A stretch of DNA of 64,000 nucleotides from Cololabis saira (taxonomy: Eukaryota > Chordata > Actinopteri > Beloniformes > Belonidae): NCBI RefSeq assembly GCF_033807715.1, contig NC_084598.1, positions 47,101,986 through 47,165,985 of the forward strand, in the 5' to 3' direction. This document shows, one piece after another, positions 53,417-64,000 of the stretch. A model generated the notes under the pieces. The model ran no database searches. It was not told the DNA's origin and saw only the letters and a program-made list of their open reading frames with translations. Within the stretch, counting starts at the first letter, position 1. Each line of letters begins with the position of its first letter. The position numbers were made by a program, and so were the translations under genes.

Positions 53417-53516
53417 TTTTTTTTGATTTTTACAAAAACACTTTATTCACATATGTGTAAACTTACAAACGTTTCACATTAAAGTGCATGTAACGTTAAA
53501 AATAGAATAAAATAAA

Positions 53517-56465
53517 TTAGTCCCTTAAAAACTGTGCAAGTAGCAGCTCATTGTTCGTCACACAACATAAAACATCCTCCCAACACCAACAATCTCTAAA
53601 ATCATCCAAATTACCAATGTTCTTACAATATCTGAATTCTAAAAAGAGCCTGGCTCTGACATTGGTTAAAAACACTTCTCTGGCCTCCTGCCCTCCTTTG
53701 TTCTCAACCCTGTTCTTCCTGCTTATGTATATGGCCATCTTTGCTTCACCTGTTAAAAAGTTTAGGAGCTGCCACTTCTCTCTTTCTTTCCGCCTGTAGC
53801 CAGCTCCCATGATAAAAACCTCTTTACTAAAAGCCACATTAAAAAGACTAAAAACCATGGTTAAAAGAGAGAAGAAACTAGTAAGTCTCAAACACTCTGT
53901 AAAAACATGGAAAACAATCTCTTTAAAATCACAGAAAGAACACTTGTTAGAAACAGTAGGGTTAAGAACAGAGATAAAAGCATTGGAAGCAACAGCACCA
54001 TGTAAAATCCTCCACTGGAGATCACCAGCTCGTTTTTTGAGGGGAGGTTTGTATAGAACCCTCCACTGTGCATCTCTGTCCATTTTTTGTGTCCATATAG
54101 TGGAGGGTCTGTTGCTCAGTCCGACCTTGTGGATGCTTTTCACACAGTTCGCATATATGGTTTTCTTGTCAGCTCTGTGCAGCGTCATCTTCTTTTCGTT
54201 GGTTGTCTTTAGTAGGGGGCCGGTCAGCTCCCCCAGCCCCGGGCTCAGGATGATGTCAGGGAAGGGGTCTGCAGGGTCAGGTTCCTTTTTTTTGGTACAG
54301 TAGTCCACCAGGAGACGCCTCTCCTCTCCTGAAAACCTCCGGGCCCACAGCTCCAGGATCCTCTGGGCCACCCGACCAGACTGCAGCCCCAGCAAGGAGC
54401 CCAGGGCTCGGGCATCGCTCAGCGCCGGCCCCACTGCATCCACCAGCTGCCTCAGAGTGTGGGTTCCAGACTGGACCAGCGCCGCCGTCAGTCCAGGTGT
54501 AGTGTTATTGCTGACGTCCAGTCTGGCTCCGTGGATCAGTGGTTCTCTCAACAACCAGTGCAGAGAGTCGGCTGTGGGACATCTGTTCTTAATAAAAAGA
54601 GCCCAAGACTTAAAAACACCTTGATAAAACGGAGGTAACCCATTTAATTTTAAAAATTTAGAATCAGTTAAAAACAGAACATCATCCAACCCCAGGTTAT
54701 TGGCACGTCTAAGGATGCAGCTGGTCACGTCTCTCCACACCAGATCCGCCGGACCTGTGAGGTATCTCTGTATAAACTGGATTCTAAACGTGGCGGTCCG
54801 GCTGGCCAGGTGGACGAGGCCCTGTCCCCCCTCCTCCCTGGCTAAAAACAGCACCCCCTGTGGCACCCAGTGCAGACCCCCCCAGAAGAAATCCACCATC
54901 TTCCTCTGGATTTCCGTCAGCAAGCCAGAGGGGGGGTCTATACAATTTAATCTGTGCCACAACTGGGATGCCACAAGGTTGTTTAAAACCAACACTCTTC
55001 CTCTAAAAGACATGTGAGGGAGTAGCCATTTCCATTTGGCCATTTTTCCTTCTATCTTTTCAGTGACGGTCTCCCAGTTTTTTTTCACATTGTTCTCATC
55101 CCCCAAGAACACTCCCAGGTATTTTAAACCTCCTCTCTTCCATTCGAGGTTCTGGGGGAGAGCCGGGAGACCGCCACGCCATTCACCTACAGCGAGGGCT
55201 TCACTCTTCTTCCAGTTTACCCTCGCTGCAGAAGCTGTACTAAAATCCCTCACAATGTCGGCTAAAAGGTCTGCGTCTCTCCGGCTTCCAATAAAAACAA
55301 TAAGATCATCTGCATATGCTGATAAAATCATGTTCTCATTAAAACCCGGTAAAACCAAACCCTGCAGGCTAGAGCGTAACTTATGGAGGAGGGGTTCCAG
55401 GGAGAGTGCATAGAGCATCCCAGACAGAGCACAGCCCTGCCTGACACCTCTACACACCCTAAAAGGAGCACACAGACCGCCGTTCAGCTTCAGCACACCC
55501 TCAGCATCACTGTACAGCACCTTGATCTTAGCTATGAAACCAGCGCTGAACCCAAACTTCTCCATTACTGTCCAGAGGAAGCTGTGTTCAACGCGGTCAA
55601 AAGCCTTCTCCTGATCCAGAGAAATCAGACCAGTGTCTAAACCCAATGAACTGGAGACATCCAAAACATCACGAATTAGGTGGACATTGTCCACCATGGA
55701 CCTGCCGGGTACACAGTAGGTCTGGTCCCGGTGGATGACCTGCTCCATAGCCCTCCCCAGCCTGGAGGCCAGTACTTTGGACAGAATCTTGTAATCCACA
55801 CAGAGCAACGACACGGGGCGCCAGTTCCGGATGTCCCGCAGGTCCCCCTTCTTTGGCAGCAGTGTGAGGACTGCTCTTCTGCAGGACACCGGCATGGAGC
55901 CAGAGGCCAGACACTCGTTAAAGACATCCAGGACATCCTCAGCGAGGATGTCCCAGTATGCCCTGTAGAACTCGGTCGTTAGACCGTCTATCCCTGGAGC
56001 CCGCCGTCCCTGCATTCCCTGCAGGGCGGCGGTTAGCTCTCTCATGTCCAGGGGGGCTTCCAGCTGTGAGTTGGTCCTTTTGGGGACCTGAGGCAGTCCA
56101 TTGCAGAACCCCTCTAGGAGAGCTCGCTCTTCCTTATACTCGCTCTTGTACAACGCAGAGTAAAAACTCACAGCTTGGCGTTTTATCTGGCTTGGCTCCA
56201 TGAGTTCCTGCCCCGTGTCAGATAGCAGTGTGTGGATTACCTTCCTCTGTCCATTCCTTTTCTCCAGGCTGAAGAAAAAGTTAGAGGGAGCATCCATCTC
56301 CCTGATGTTCTGAAACCGGGACCTGACCAGTGCACCCTGTACTTTCCTGTCTAACAGGTCCGCTAACGCCATTTTTTTAACTTTGAGGTTTTCAATATAA
56401 CCTCGATTTCCTGTGGACTCACTTAAGCGTTCTAGGTCCACTATGTCGGTCTCCAGATCCCTCAT
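53517..56465 (-). CDS. Tx1-like LINE ORF2, reverse transcriptase part (after the nonsense codon)
   Basis: 982 codons, in the same frame as 56541-57476 and joined to it by an open stretch after a single TGA. It has GRRAPGIDGLTTEFYRAY, IRNWRPVSLLCVDYKILSK, LISLDQEKAFDRVEHSF (motif A), CRGVRQGCALSGMLYALSLE (motif B) and LSAYADDLIVFI (motif C), then the thumb region and a C-terminal zinc motif (CSFCDFKEIVFHVFTECL). RT residues are intact. The ATG at 56465 is internal to the original ORF, not a native start. Confidence 0.92.
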   Translation of the reverse strand: MRDLETDIVDLERLSESTGNRGYIENLKVKKMALADLLDRKVQGALVRSRFQNIREMDAPSNFFFSLEKRNGQRKVIHTLLSDTGQELMEPSQIKRQAVSFYSALYKSEYKEERALLEGFCNGLPQVPKRTNSQLEAPLDMRELTAALQGMQGRRAPGIDGLTTEFYRAYWDILAEDVLDVFNECLASGSMPVSCRRAVLTLLPKKGDLRDIRNWRPVSLLCVDYKILSKVLASRLGRAMEQVIHRDQTYCVPGRSMVDNVHLIRDVLDVSSSLGLDTGLISLDQEKAFDRVEHSFLWTVMEKFGFSAGFIAKIKVLYSDAEGVLKLNGGLCAPFRVCRGVRQGCALSGMLYALSLEPLLHKLRSSLQGLVLPGFNENMILSAYADDLIVFIGSRRDADLLADIVRDFSTASAARVNWKKSEALAVGEWRGGLPALPQNLEWKRGGLKYLGVFLGDENNVKKNWETVTEKIEGKMAKWKWLLPHMSFRGRVLVLNNLVASQLWHRLNCIDPPSGLLTEIQRKMVDFFWGGLHWVPQGVLFLAREEGGQGLVHLASRTATFRIQFIQRYLTGPADLVWRDVTSCILRRANNLGLDDVLFLTDSKFLKLNGLPPFYQGVFKSWALFIKNRCPTADSLHWLLREPLIHGARLDVSNNTTPGLTAALVQSGTHTLRQLVDAVGPALSDARALGSLLGLQSGRVAQRILELWARRFSGEERRLLVDYCTKKKEPDPADPFPDIILSPGLGELTGPLLKTTNEKKMTLHRADKKTIYANCVKSIHKVGLSNRPSTIWTQKMDRDAQWRVLYKPPLKKRAGDLQWRILHGAVASNAFISVLNPTVSNKCSFCDFKEIVFHVFTECLRLTSFFSLLTMVFSLFNVAFSKEVFIMGAGYRRKEREKWQLLNFLTGEAKMAIYISRKNRVENKGGQEAREVFLTNVRARLFLEFRYCKNIGNLDDFRDCWCWEDVLCCVTNNELLLAQFLRD

Positions 56466-56540
56466 AGATCTGGTGATGTCTCTTGTGACATTGAAGGTGT
56501 GCTGCTGACACAGGAGTCTGATTTGAGTCTTACCATGGTC

Positions 56541-57476
56541 TCACCACTGCTTAAGACTACTAAAATCACCTTTCCTCTGTCTAAAAACACCCCAAAAAAA
56601 GATAAAAGCCTCCCTAAAACTCCTATCAAGTGTTAAAACTGAATTAAAATGCCAATACGCACTTTTAGGTAAAAAGTTTCTAATAAAAACATTACATAAA
56701 AGTAGCGAATGATCCGTAAAACCAACAGGTAAAATGTCACACCGTTTAAAAACATTAAAATGATGTTTAAAACAATAAATACGGTCTAGCCTGGCTAATG
56801 AGATCCTGCCCTCTCTCAGGTGGGACCAGGTGTACTGCCTGCAGTCTGCATGGGTCCTTCTCCATACGTCCGCCAGGCCGTGGGAGTGGACCAGCTGCTT
56901 TAAGACGTGCTGTGAGGCTGGATGAGGTTCTGTATGGTTGCGATCTATAGTCGCGTCTTCTGTACAGTTAAAATCCCCACCCAAGAATAAAAAATCCTCC
57001 GAAGCGCAGCTATCTAAAACACCATTTATGCGTTGTAAAAACTGCTTCCTCTCTGCACCGGTTGCTGGAGCATACACATTAATAAAAACAGCTTTAAAAT
57101 GGCCGAACTGAGCTTTTAGCATCAACAACCTCCCCTCGACAAGCTGCTGGACCTCCAGTGAGTTAGGATTAAAAGCCCTGGAATGGAGGAAGCCCACTCC
57201 TCCACTTAGAGAAGTGTTGTGGCTTAAAATGGCCTCCCCCTCCCACTCCCTCCTCCAGTCTGTCTCATTTCTAAAATCACTATGAGTTTCTTGTAAAAAG
57301 AGGACGTCAGTTTTTTTTATTCTGGCCGTTTCGTATATTGCTTCTCTTTTTTTTGCTTCCCTTGCACCGTTAACATTTAAAACTCCCACTTTAAAAACAT
57401 CCATGTTAAATGAGATGATAAAAACAAGTGTAAAAACTAATAAATTAATTAAAACACTTATCCTTCTCATCATCAT
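56541..57476 (-). CDS. Tx1-like LINE ORF2, endonuclease part (premature stop)
   Basis: 311 codons ending FSSLKQW then TGA (56543-56541). The N-terminus has VGVLNVNGAREAKKREAIYE, VLFLQETHSD, INVYAPATG, LFLGGDFNCTED and GFTDHSLLLCNV, the Asn, Glu, Asp/Asn and Asp/His catalytic motifs of APE-type endonucleases. The stop directly follows a TGG Trp codon and the downstream frame stays open, so it looks like one recent nonsense mutation. Overlaps the ORF1 end by 32 bp. Confidence 0.9.
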   Translation of the reverse strand: MMMRRISVLINLLVFTLVFIISFNMDVFKVGVLNVNGAREAKKREAIYETARIKKTDVLFLQETHSDFRNETDWRREWEGEAILSHNTSLSGGVGFLHSRAFNPNSLEVQQLVEGRLLMLKAQFGHFKAVFINVYAPATGAERKQFLQRINGVLDSCASEDFLFLGGDFNCTEDATIDRNHTEPHPASQHVLKQLVHSHGLADVWRRTHADCRQYTWSHLREGRISLARLDRIYCFKHHFNVFKRCDILPVGFTDHSLLLCNVFIRNFLPKSAYWHFNSVLTLDRSFREAFIFFWGVFRQRKGDFSSLKQW

Positions 57477-58584
57477 TTATTTGTTTTTTTGCTTTCAGCA
57501 CTAGTTTTTTTAATCTAAAAATTTCCTGTGTCGTGAGTCCAGACTTATCTTTGTTGGCCATATGAAGCCTGGCCGAAGAACAAAATAAATTCAGATCAGG
57601 AAACCCATCTTCAATTTTCACATTATGTTGGTTTTTTGTTTGTTGAAGGAAGATCTTTATTTTTCCTGCTGAGTATAATTTTCTCCGTTGACTGCTGCTG
57701 AGCGTCGCCACCTCACTATCCGTGCTCCAGTCCTCGCTGTCCTCATCACTGAGTGTTTTCTGTGATTCTGTTTTTCCCACTTTTGTCTTTGTCTCACTTG
57801 TATTTTTCGTTTTTCTCCTTCTCTTAGCTGCTGCCCTTAAATTCACTCCTTCTGCCACCCCCCCCGGCGAGCCCGCTGCCACGGAGGCCGCCCCCCAGGC
57901 AGCGGCTCCCCGCCGCTCCGGCCCCGGCCGAGCAGCGGGAGTCTCTCCCGGGCCAGGCGGAGTCGGATCACCCTTGTCCGGACAGGAACGCACGGTGTGT
58001 CCCTCTTTGCCGCAGCCAAAGCACTTCATCACTGACGTGGTGGCAGAAATCACGTATTCATAATCATCTACTTTCACTTGGAAACAAAGGTTTAACTCCT
58101 CACTTCTGTTGTGAAGTATCATATAAAGCTGTCGACGGTGCGACACAACGTGTTTCAGCAGCGGAGACTTACATCCAGACAGGATCTTCCTGACAGGTGA
58201 AACCACCTTCCCGTGTCTAGAAAGCTCTCGAATTATGAACTCGTCAGTAATAAATGGTGGGATGTTACTCAGGACCACCCTAGTTGCGGGCAGCGACAGC
58301 GGCAGCACCTGCACTAAACTCCCGCACACCGTGATTCCTGTCTCAACGACTTGGTTCACCTTCTCCACCTGGTCCAGGAAGATGACCACCGCGCCGTTCA
58401 TCCGAGCGGCCGATCTCACACTGCTGTGTCCGACTTTCTCCCCTACAGCCAACCCGATCTCCTCCACGCTGCAGGGGAACCCAGTGCTGATTTTAATCCC
58501 ATGTTTCCGCGTCAGGGATTTAAAATCCGCGCCGGCCATGGCGTCAGCCACGCCGGCGGCGAGACGCTGGAAACAAGGGATCAA
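57445..58584 (-). CDS. Tx1-like LINE ORF1 (zinc-knuckle nucleic-acid-binding protein)
   Basis: 379 codons. An N-terminal RRM-like region (VVLSNIPPFITDEFIIRELS) and a CCHC knuckle (CFGCGKEGHTVRSCP) in mid-protein, followed by a Pro/Ala/Gly-rich GC segment and a Lys-rich acidic C-terminal region. This layout is typical of Tx1-clade ORF1 proteins, which bind the element RNA. The frame is intact and the ATG lies near the 5' end of the element. Confidence 0.88.
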   Translation of the reverse strand: MIPCFQRLAAGVADAMAGADFKSLTRKHGIKISTGFPCSVEEIGLAVGEKVGHSSVRSAARMNGAVVIFLDQVEKVNQVVETGITVCGSLVQVLPLSLPATRVVLSNIPPFITDEFIIRELSRHGKVVSPVRKILSGCKSPLLKHVVSHRRQLYMILHNRSEELNLCFQVKVDDYEYVISATTSVMKCFGCGKEGHTVRSCPDKGDPTPPGPGETPAARPGPERRGAAAWGAASVAAGSPGGVAEGVNLRAAAKRRRKTKNTSETKTKVGKTESQKTLSDEDSEDWSTDSEVATLSSSQRRKLYSAGKIKIFLQQTKNQHNVKIEDGFPDLNLFCSSARLHMANKDKSGLTTQEIFRLKKLVLKAKKQINDDEKDKCFN

Positions 58585-58759
58585 AAAAAAGAAAAGAAAA
58601 CCCCCAAACCCCTCAAAAAAAACTAAATGTGAAACGGTGTGAAACTATACAAATAAACTATGTTAAATCAAAACCCATCACCATAAGAAAAAACGGAAAA
58701 AAAGTCACTCAAACACTCGCACCTCCACCTGCTCACAGCTCACACTCCCAGCATGCACC

Positions 58760-58782
58760 GAGAGAGAGAGAGAGAGAGAGAG
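58760..58782. repeat. (GA)n microsatellite at the LINE 5' junction
   Basis: Pure GA repeat of about 23 bp. It marks the right junction of the LINE with its microsatellite target and the left end of the terminal satellite. Confidence 0.9.
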
Positions 58783-61700
58783 TTCTGATGGAGGACAGAG
58801 TTCTGATGGAGGACAGAGTTCTGATGGAGGACAGAGTTCTGATGGAGGACAGAGTTCTGCAGGAGGACAGAGTTCTGCAGGAGGACAGAGTTCTGATGGA
58901 GGACAGAGTTCTGATGGAGGACAGAGTTCTGATGGAGGACAGAGTTCTGATGGAGGACAGAGTTCTGATGGAGGACAGAGTTCTGCAGGAGGACAGAGTT
59001 CTGATGGAGGACAGAGTTCTGATGGAGGACAGAGTTCTGATGGAGGACAGAGTTCTGATGAGAGGACAGAGTTCTGATGGAGGACAGAGTTCTGATGGAG
59101 GACAGAGTTCTGCAGGAGGACAGAGTTCTGATGAGAGGACAGAGTTCTGATGGAGGACAGAGTTCTGATGGAGGACAGAGTTCTGATGGAGGACAGAGTT
59201 CTGATGGAGGACAGAGTTCTGATGGAGGACAGAGTTCTGATGAGAAAACGCAAAAACGCACGAAAAAACGCAAAAAGGCACGAAAAAATGTAAAAAAAAC
59301 GCACGAAAAAACGCACGAAAAAATGTAAAAAAACGCACGAAAAAACGCACGCAAAACGCACGAAGAAACGCAAAAACGCACGAAAAAACGCACGCAAAAC
59401 GCACGAAGAAACGCAAAAACGCACGAAAAAAAACCGCAAAAACGCACGAAAAAACGCACGAAAAAACGCACGAAAAAACGCAAAAAGGCACGAAAAAATG
59501 TAAAAAAACGCACGAAAAAACGCACGAAAAAATGTAAAAAAACGCACGAAAAAACGCAAAAACGCACGAAAAGACGCACGAAAAAACGCAAAAACGCACG
59601 AAAAAACGCACGAAAAAATGGAGGACAGAGTTCTGATGGAGGACAGAGTTCTGATGGAGGACAGAGTTCTGATGGAGGACAGAGTTCTGCAGGAGGACAG
59701 AGTTCTGATGAGAGGACAGAGTTCTGATGGAGGACAGAGTTCTGATGAGAGGACAGAGTTCTGATGGAGGACAGAGTTCTGCAGGAGGACAGAGTTCTGA
59801 TGAGAGGACAGAGTTCTGATGAGAGGACAGAGTTCTGATGGAGGACAGAGTTCTGATGGAGGACAGAGTTCTGATGGAGGACAGAGTTCTGCAGGAGGAC
59901 AGAGTTCTGATGAGAGGACAGAGTTCTGATGGAGGACAGAGTTCTGATGAGAGGACAGAGTTCTGATGGAGGACAGAGTTCTGATGGAGGACAGAGTTCT
60001 GATGGAGGACAGAGTTCTGATGGAGGACAGAGTTCTGATGGAGGACAGAGTTCTGATGGAGGACAGAGTTCTGATGGAGGACAGAGTTCTGATGGAGGAC
60101 AGAGTTCTGATGAGAGGACAGAGTTCTGATGGAGGACAGAGTTCTGATGGAGGACAGAGTTCTGATGGAGGACAGAGTTCTGATGGAGGACAGAGTTCTG
60201 ATGGAGGACAGAGTTCTGATGAGAGGACAGAGTTCTGATGGAGGACAGAGTTCTGCAGGAGGACAGAGTTCTGCAGGAGGACAGAGTTCTGATGGAGGAC
60301 AGAGTTCTGATGGAGGACAGAGTTCTGCAGGAGGACAGAGTTCTGATGGAGGACAGAGTTCTGCAGGAGGACAGAGTTCTGCAGGAGGACAGAGTTCTGA
60401 TGGAGGACAGAGTTCTGATGGAGGACAGAGTTCTGATGGAGGACAGAGTTCTGATGAAAAAATGCAAAAACGCACGAAAAAACGCACAAAAAAACGCAAA
60501 AACGCACGCAAAAACGCACGAAAAAACGCAAAAACGCACGAAAAAACGCACGTAAAAACGCACGCAAAAACGCACGAAAAAACGCAAAAACGCACGAAAA
60601 AACGCACGTAAAAACGCACGAAAAAACGCACGAAAAAATGAATGAAAAAAAGCAAAAACGCACGAAAAAACGCACAAAAAAACGCAAAAACGCACGCAAA
60701 AACGCACGAAAAAACGCACGTAAAAACGCACGCAAAAACGCACGAAAAAATGCAAAAAGGCACGCAAAAACGCACGAAAAAACGCAAAAACGCACGAAAA
60801 AACGCACGCAAAATGCACTAAAAAACGCACGCAAAACGCACGAAAAAACGCAAAAATGTCCAGTGTCATCCACACTGTCCTCTCAGCAGAGCGGAGTTCT
60901 GATGAGAGGACAGAGTTCTGATGAGAGGACAGAGTTCTGATGAGAGGACAGAGTTCTGATGGAGGACAGAGTTCTGATGGAGGACAGAGTTCTGATGGAG
61001 GACAGAGTTCTGATGGAGGACAGAGTTCTGATGAGAGGACAGAGTTCTGATGGAGGACAGAGTTCTGATGAGAGGACAGAGTTCTGATGAGAGGACAGAG
61101 TTCTGATGGAGGACAGAGTTCTGATGGAGGACAGAGTTCTGATGGAGGACAGAGTTCTGATGGAGGACAGAGTTCTGATGAGAGGACAGAGTTCTGATGG
61201 AGGACAGAGTTCTGCAGGAGGACAGAGTTCTGCAGGAGGACAGAGTTCTGATGGAGGACAGAGTTCTGATGGAGGACAGAGTTCTGCAGGAGGACAGAGT
61301 TCTGATGGAGGACAGAGTTCTGATGAGAGGACAGAGTTCTGATGGAGGACAGAGTTCTGATGGAGGACAGAGTTCTGCAGGAGGACAGAGTTCTGATGGA
61401 GGACAGAGTTCTGATGAGAGGACAGAGTTCTGATGGAGGACAGAGTTCTGATGGAGGACAGAGTTCTGCAGGAGGACAGAGTTCTGATGGAGGACAGAGT
61501 TCTGATGGAGGACAGAGTTCTGCAGGAGGACAGAGTTCTGATGGAGGACAGAGTTCTGCAGGAGGACAGAGTTCTGATGAGAAAACGCAAAAACGCACGA
61601 AAAAATGTAAAAAAACGCACGAAAAAACGCACGAAAAAACGCACGAAAAAATGTAAAAAAACGCACGAAAAAACGCAAAAACGCACGAAAAAACGCACGA

Positions 61701-64000
61701 AAAAATGCACGCAAAACGCACGAAAAAAAAACGCAAAAACGCACGAAAAAACGCACGAAGAAACGCACGAAGAAACGCACGAAGAAACGCAAAACGCATG
61801 CAAAAACGCACGAAAAAACGCACGAAAAAACGCACGCAAAACGCACGAAAAAACGCACGAAAAAACGCAAAAAGGCACGAAAAAATGTAAAAAAAACGCA
61901 CGAAAAAACGCACGAAAAAACGAAAAAACGCACGAAAAAATGTAAAAAAACGCACGAAAAAACGCACGAAGAAACGCAAAAACGCACGCAAAACGGACGA
62001 AACAAAACCGAAAAAACGCACGAAAAAACGCATGAAGAAACGCACGAAGAAACGCACGAAGAAATGCAAAACGCACGCAAAACGCACGAAAAAACGCACG
62101 CAAAACGCACGAAAAAACGCACGAAAAAACGAAAAAACGCAAAAACGCACGAAAAAACGCACGAAAAAATGGAGGACAGAGTTCTGATGGAGGACAGAGT
62201 TCTGATGGAGGACAGAGTTCTGATGAGAGGACAGAGTTCTGATGGAGGACAGAGTTCTGATGGAGGACAGAGTTCTGCAGGAGGACAGAGTTCTGATGGA
62301 GGACAGAGTTCTGCAGGAGGACAGAGTTCTGATGGAGGACAGAGTTCTGATGGAGGACAGAGTTCTGCAGGAGGACAGAGTTCTGATGAGAGGACAGAGT
62401 TCTGATGGAGGACAGAGTTCTGATGGAGGACAGAGTTCTGATGGAGGACAGAGTTCTGATGGAGGACAGAGTTCTGATGGAGGACAGAGTTCTGATGGAG
62501 GACAGAGTTCTGATGGAGGACAGAGTTCTGATGAGAGGACAGAGTTCTGATGGAGGACAGAGTTCTGATGGAGGACAGAGTTCTGCATGAGGACAGAGTT
62601 CTGATGGAGGACAGAGTTCTGATGGAGGACAGAGTTCTGATGGAGGACAGAGTTCTGATGGAGGACAGAGTTCTGATGGAGGACAGAGTTCTGATGGAGG
62701 ACAGAGTTCTGATGGAGGACAGAGTTCTGCAGGAGGACAGAGTTCTGATGGAGGACAGAGTTCTGATGGAGGACAGAGTTCTGATGGAGGACAGAGTTCT
62801 GATGGAGGACAGAGTTCTGATGGAGGACAGAGTTCTGATGGAGGACAGAGTTCTGATGGAGGACAGAGTTCTGCAGGAGGACAGAGTTCTGCAGGAGGAC
62901 AGAGTTCTGATGGAGGACAGAGTTCTGATGGAGGACAGAGTTCTGATGAGAGGACAGAGTTCTGATGGAGGACAGAGTTCTGATGGAGGACAGAGTTCTG
63001 CAGGAGGACAGAGTTCTGATGGAGGACAGAGTTCTGATGGAGGACAGAGTTCTGATGAGAGGACAGAGTTCTGATGGAGGACAGAGTTCTGATGGAGGAC
63101 AGAGTTCTGATGGAGGACAGAGTTCTGATGGAGGACAGAGTTCTGATGAGAAAACGCAAAAACGCACGAAAAAACGCAAAAAGGCACGAAAAAATGTAAA
63201 AAAACGCACGAAAAAACGCACGAAAAAACGCACGAAAAAATGTAAAAAAACGCACGAAAAAACGCAAAAACGCACGAAAAAACGCACGAAAAAACGCACG
63301 CAAAACGCACGAAGAAACGCAAAAACGCACGCAAAACGCACGAAAAAAAACTGCAAAAACGCACGAAAAAACGCACGAAGAAACGCAGGAAGAAACGCAC
63401 GAAGAAACGCAAAAACGCACGAAAAAACGCACGAAAAAACGCACGAAAAAACGCAAAAAGGCACGAAAAAATGTAAAAAAAACGCACGAAAAAACGCACG
63501 AAAAAACGAAAAAACGCACGAAAAAATGTAAAAAAACGCACGAAAAAACGCACGAAGAAACGCAAAAACGCACGCAAAACGGACGAAACAAAACCGCAAA
63601 AACGCACGAAAAAACGCACGAAGAAACGCACGAAGAAACGCACGAAGAAATGCAAAACGCACGCAAAACGCACGAAAAAACGCACGAAAAAACGAAAAAA
63701 CGCAAAAACGCACGAAAAAACGCACGAAAAAATGGAGGACAGAGTTCTGATGAAAGGACAGAGTTCTGATGGAGGACAGAGTTCTGATGGAGGACAGAGT
63801 TCTGCAGGAGGACAGAGTTCTGATGGAGGACAGAGTTCTGGAGGAGGACAGAGTTCTGATGGAGGACAGAGTTCTGCAGGAGGACAGAGTTCTGATGAGA
63901 GGACAGAGTTCTGCAGGAGGACAGAGTTCTGATGGAGGACAGAGTTCTGATGGAGGACAGAGTTCTGATGGAGGACAGAGTTCTGATGGAGGACAGAGTT
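58783..64000. repeat. Two-component satellite: 18-bp GGACAGAGTTCTGATGGA and 12-bp ACGCACGAAAAA blocks
   Basis: About 5.2 kb, running off the window. Component A is an 18-bp unit (GGACAGAGTTCTGATGGA, with TGCAGGA and 19-bp TGATGAGA variants). Component B consists of ACGCACGAAAAA/ACGCAAAA units in blocks at about 59247-59620, 60454-60855, 61576-62170 and 63147-63733. Blocks begin at GTTCTGATGARAAAACGC or AATGC and three of the four end AAAAAATGGAGGACAG; the third and fourth are near copies, giving a higher-order repeat of about 1.57 kb. A short unique insert (60856-60900, TGTCCAGTGTCATCCACACT) follows the second block. The huge minus-strand frames (up to 1661 codons) are repeat artefacts. Confidence 0.96.

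Larger units (their letters stand above)
53417..58759 (-). mobile_element. Tx1-clade-like LINE inserted in a (TC)n/(GA)n microsatellite
   Basis: A minus-strand LINE of about 5.3 kb with ORF1 (57445-58584) and ORF2 (53517-57476, interrupted once). GA-repeat DNA borders both ends: (GA)n at 53337-53416 and GAGAGAGAGAGAGAGAGAGA at 58760-58782. In element orientation the target is (TC)n, as for the Kibi-type Tx1 elements described in fish. The zinc-knuckle ORF1 also fits the Tx1 clade. The family name is inference. Confidence 0.75.

Noticed and set aside
53551..56203. Plus-strand frames opposite the Tx1-like LINE ORF2
   Set aside because: Antisense shadows of the reverse transcriptase gene.
58705..63725. 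Very long minus-strand open frames (up to 1661 codons) rich in Phe/Arg and Ser/Glu/Leu/Cys
   Set aside because: They fall entirely on the 18-bp and 12-bp satellite, whose units lack stops in several frames; composition is pure repeat translation.

Overview
The window is eukaryotic and almost certainly from a ray-finned (teleost) fish. It holds 19 spliced exons of one gene on the + strand, separated by introns packed with fish-type LINEs, hAT-like and other inverted-repeat transposons, and an extreme load of micro- and minisatellites. No bacterial features are present, and most long open frames here are artefacts of tandem repeats.

The gene is the 3' part of myt1 (myelin transcription factor 1), a neural C2HC zinc-finger repressor. 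Coding exons run from 3736 to 51286. They start in the second half of finger 1 and continue through the acidic Glu-rich region, fingers 2 and 3, the MYT1 central domain, fingers 4 to 7, the C-terminal coiled coil and the stop codon. All 18 intron phases are mutually consistent, giving about 1161 codons plus stop. The N-terminus and the first half of finger 1 lie upstream of the window. The 3' UTR probably ends near 52785.

Mobile elements: an EN-RT LINE entering from the left edge (- strand, to 2720); a 5'-truncated LINE (5080-6791); two hAT-like non-autonomous elements with 8-bp target duplications (16460-17431, 17969-18702); two copies in opposite orientation of a 2.3-2.7 kb long-TIR element carrying an amplified tRNA-like motif (28214-30557, 42488-45206); an RLE-type LINE bounded by identical 50-bp direct repeats (32180-35892); a full-length L1 with both ORFs open, poly(A) tail and target duplication (36041-41933); and a Tx1/Kibi-like LINE inserted in a (GA/TC)n tract (53417-58759) with one nonsense codon in ORF2. 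The right end (58783-64000) is a two-component satellite running off the window.

The most unusual feature is that many tandem arrays are built from the gene's own splice-junction sequence. At five exons the exon 3' end plus its 5' splice site has been copied into the following intron (2 to about 80 times). At two exons the region containing the 3' splice site is an array. Before three exons, CTAAC-like branch-point motifs are reiterated. Several transposons sit inside these same arrays.
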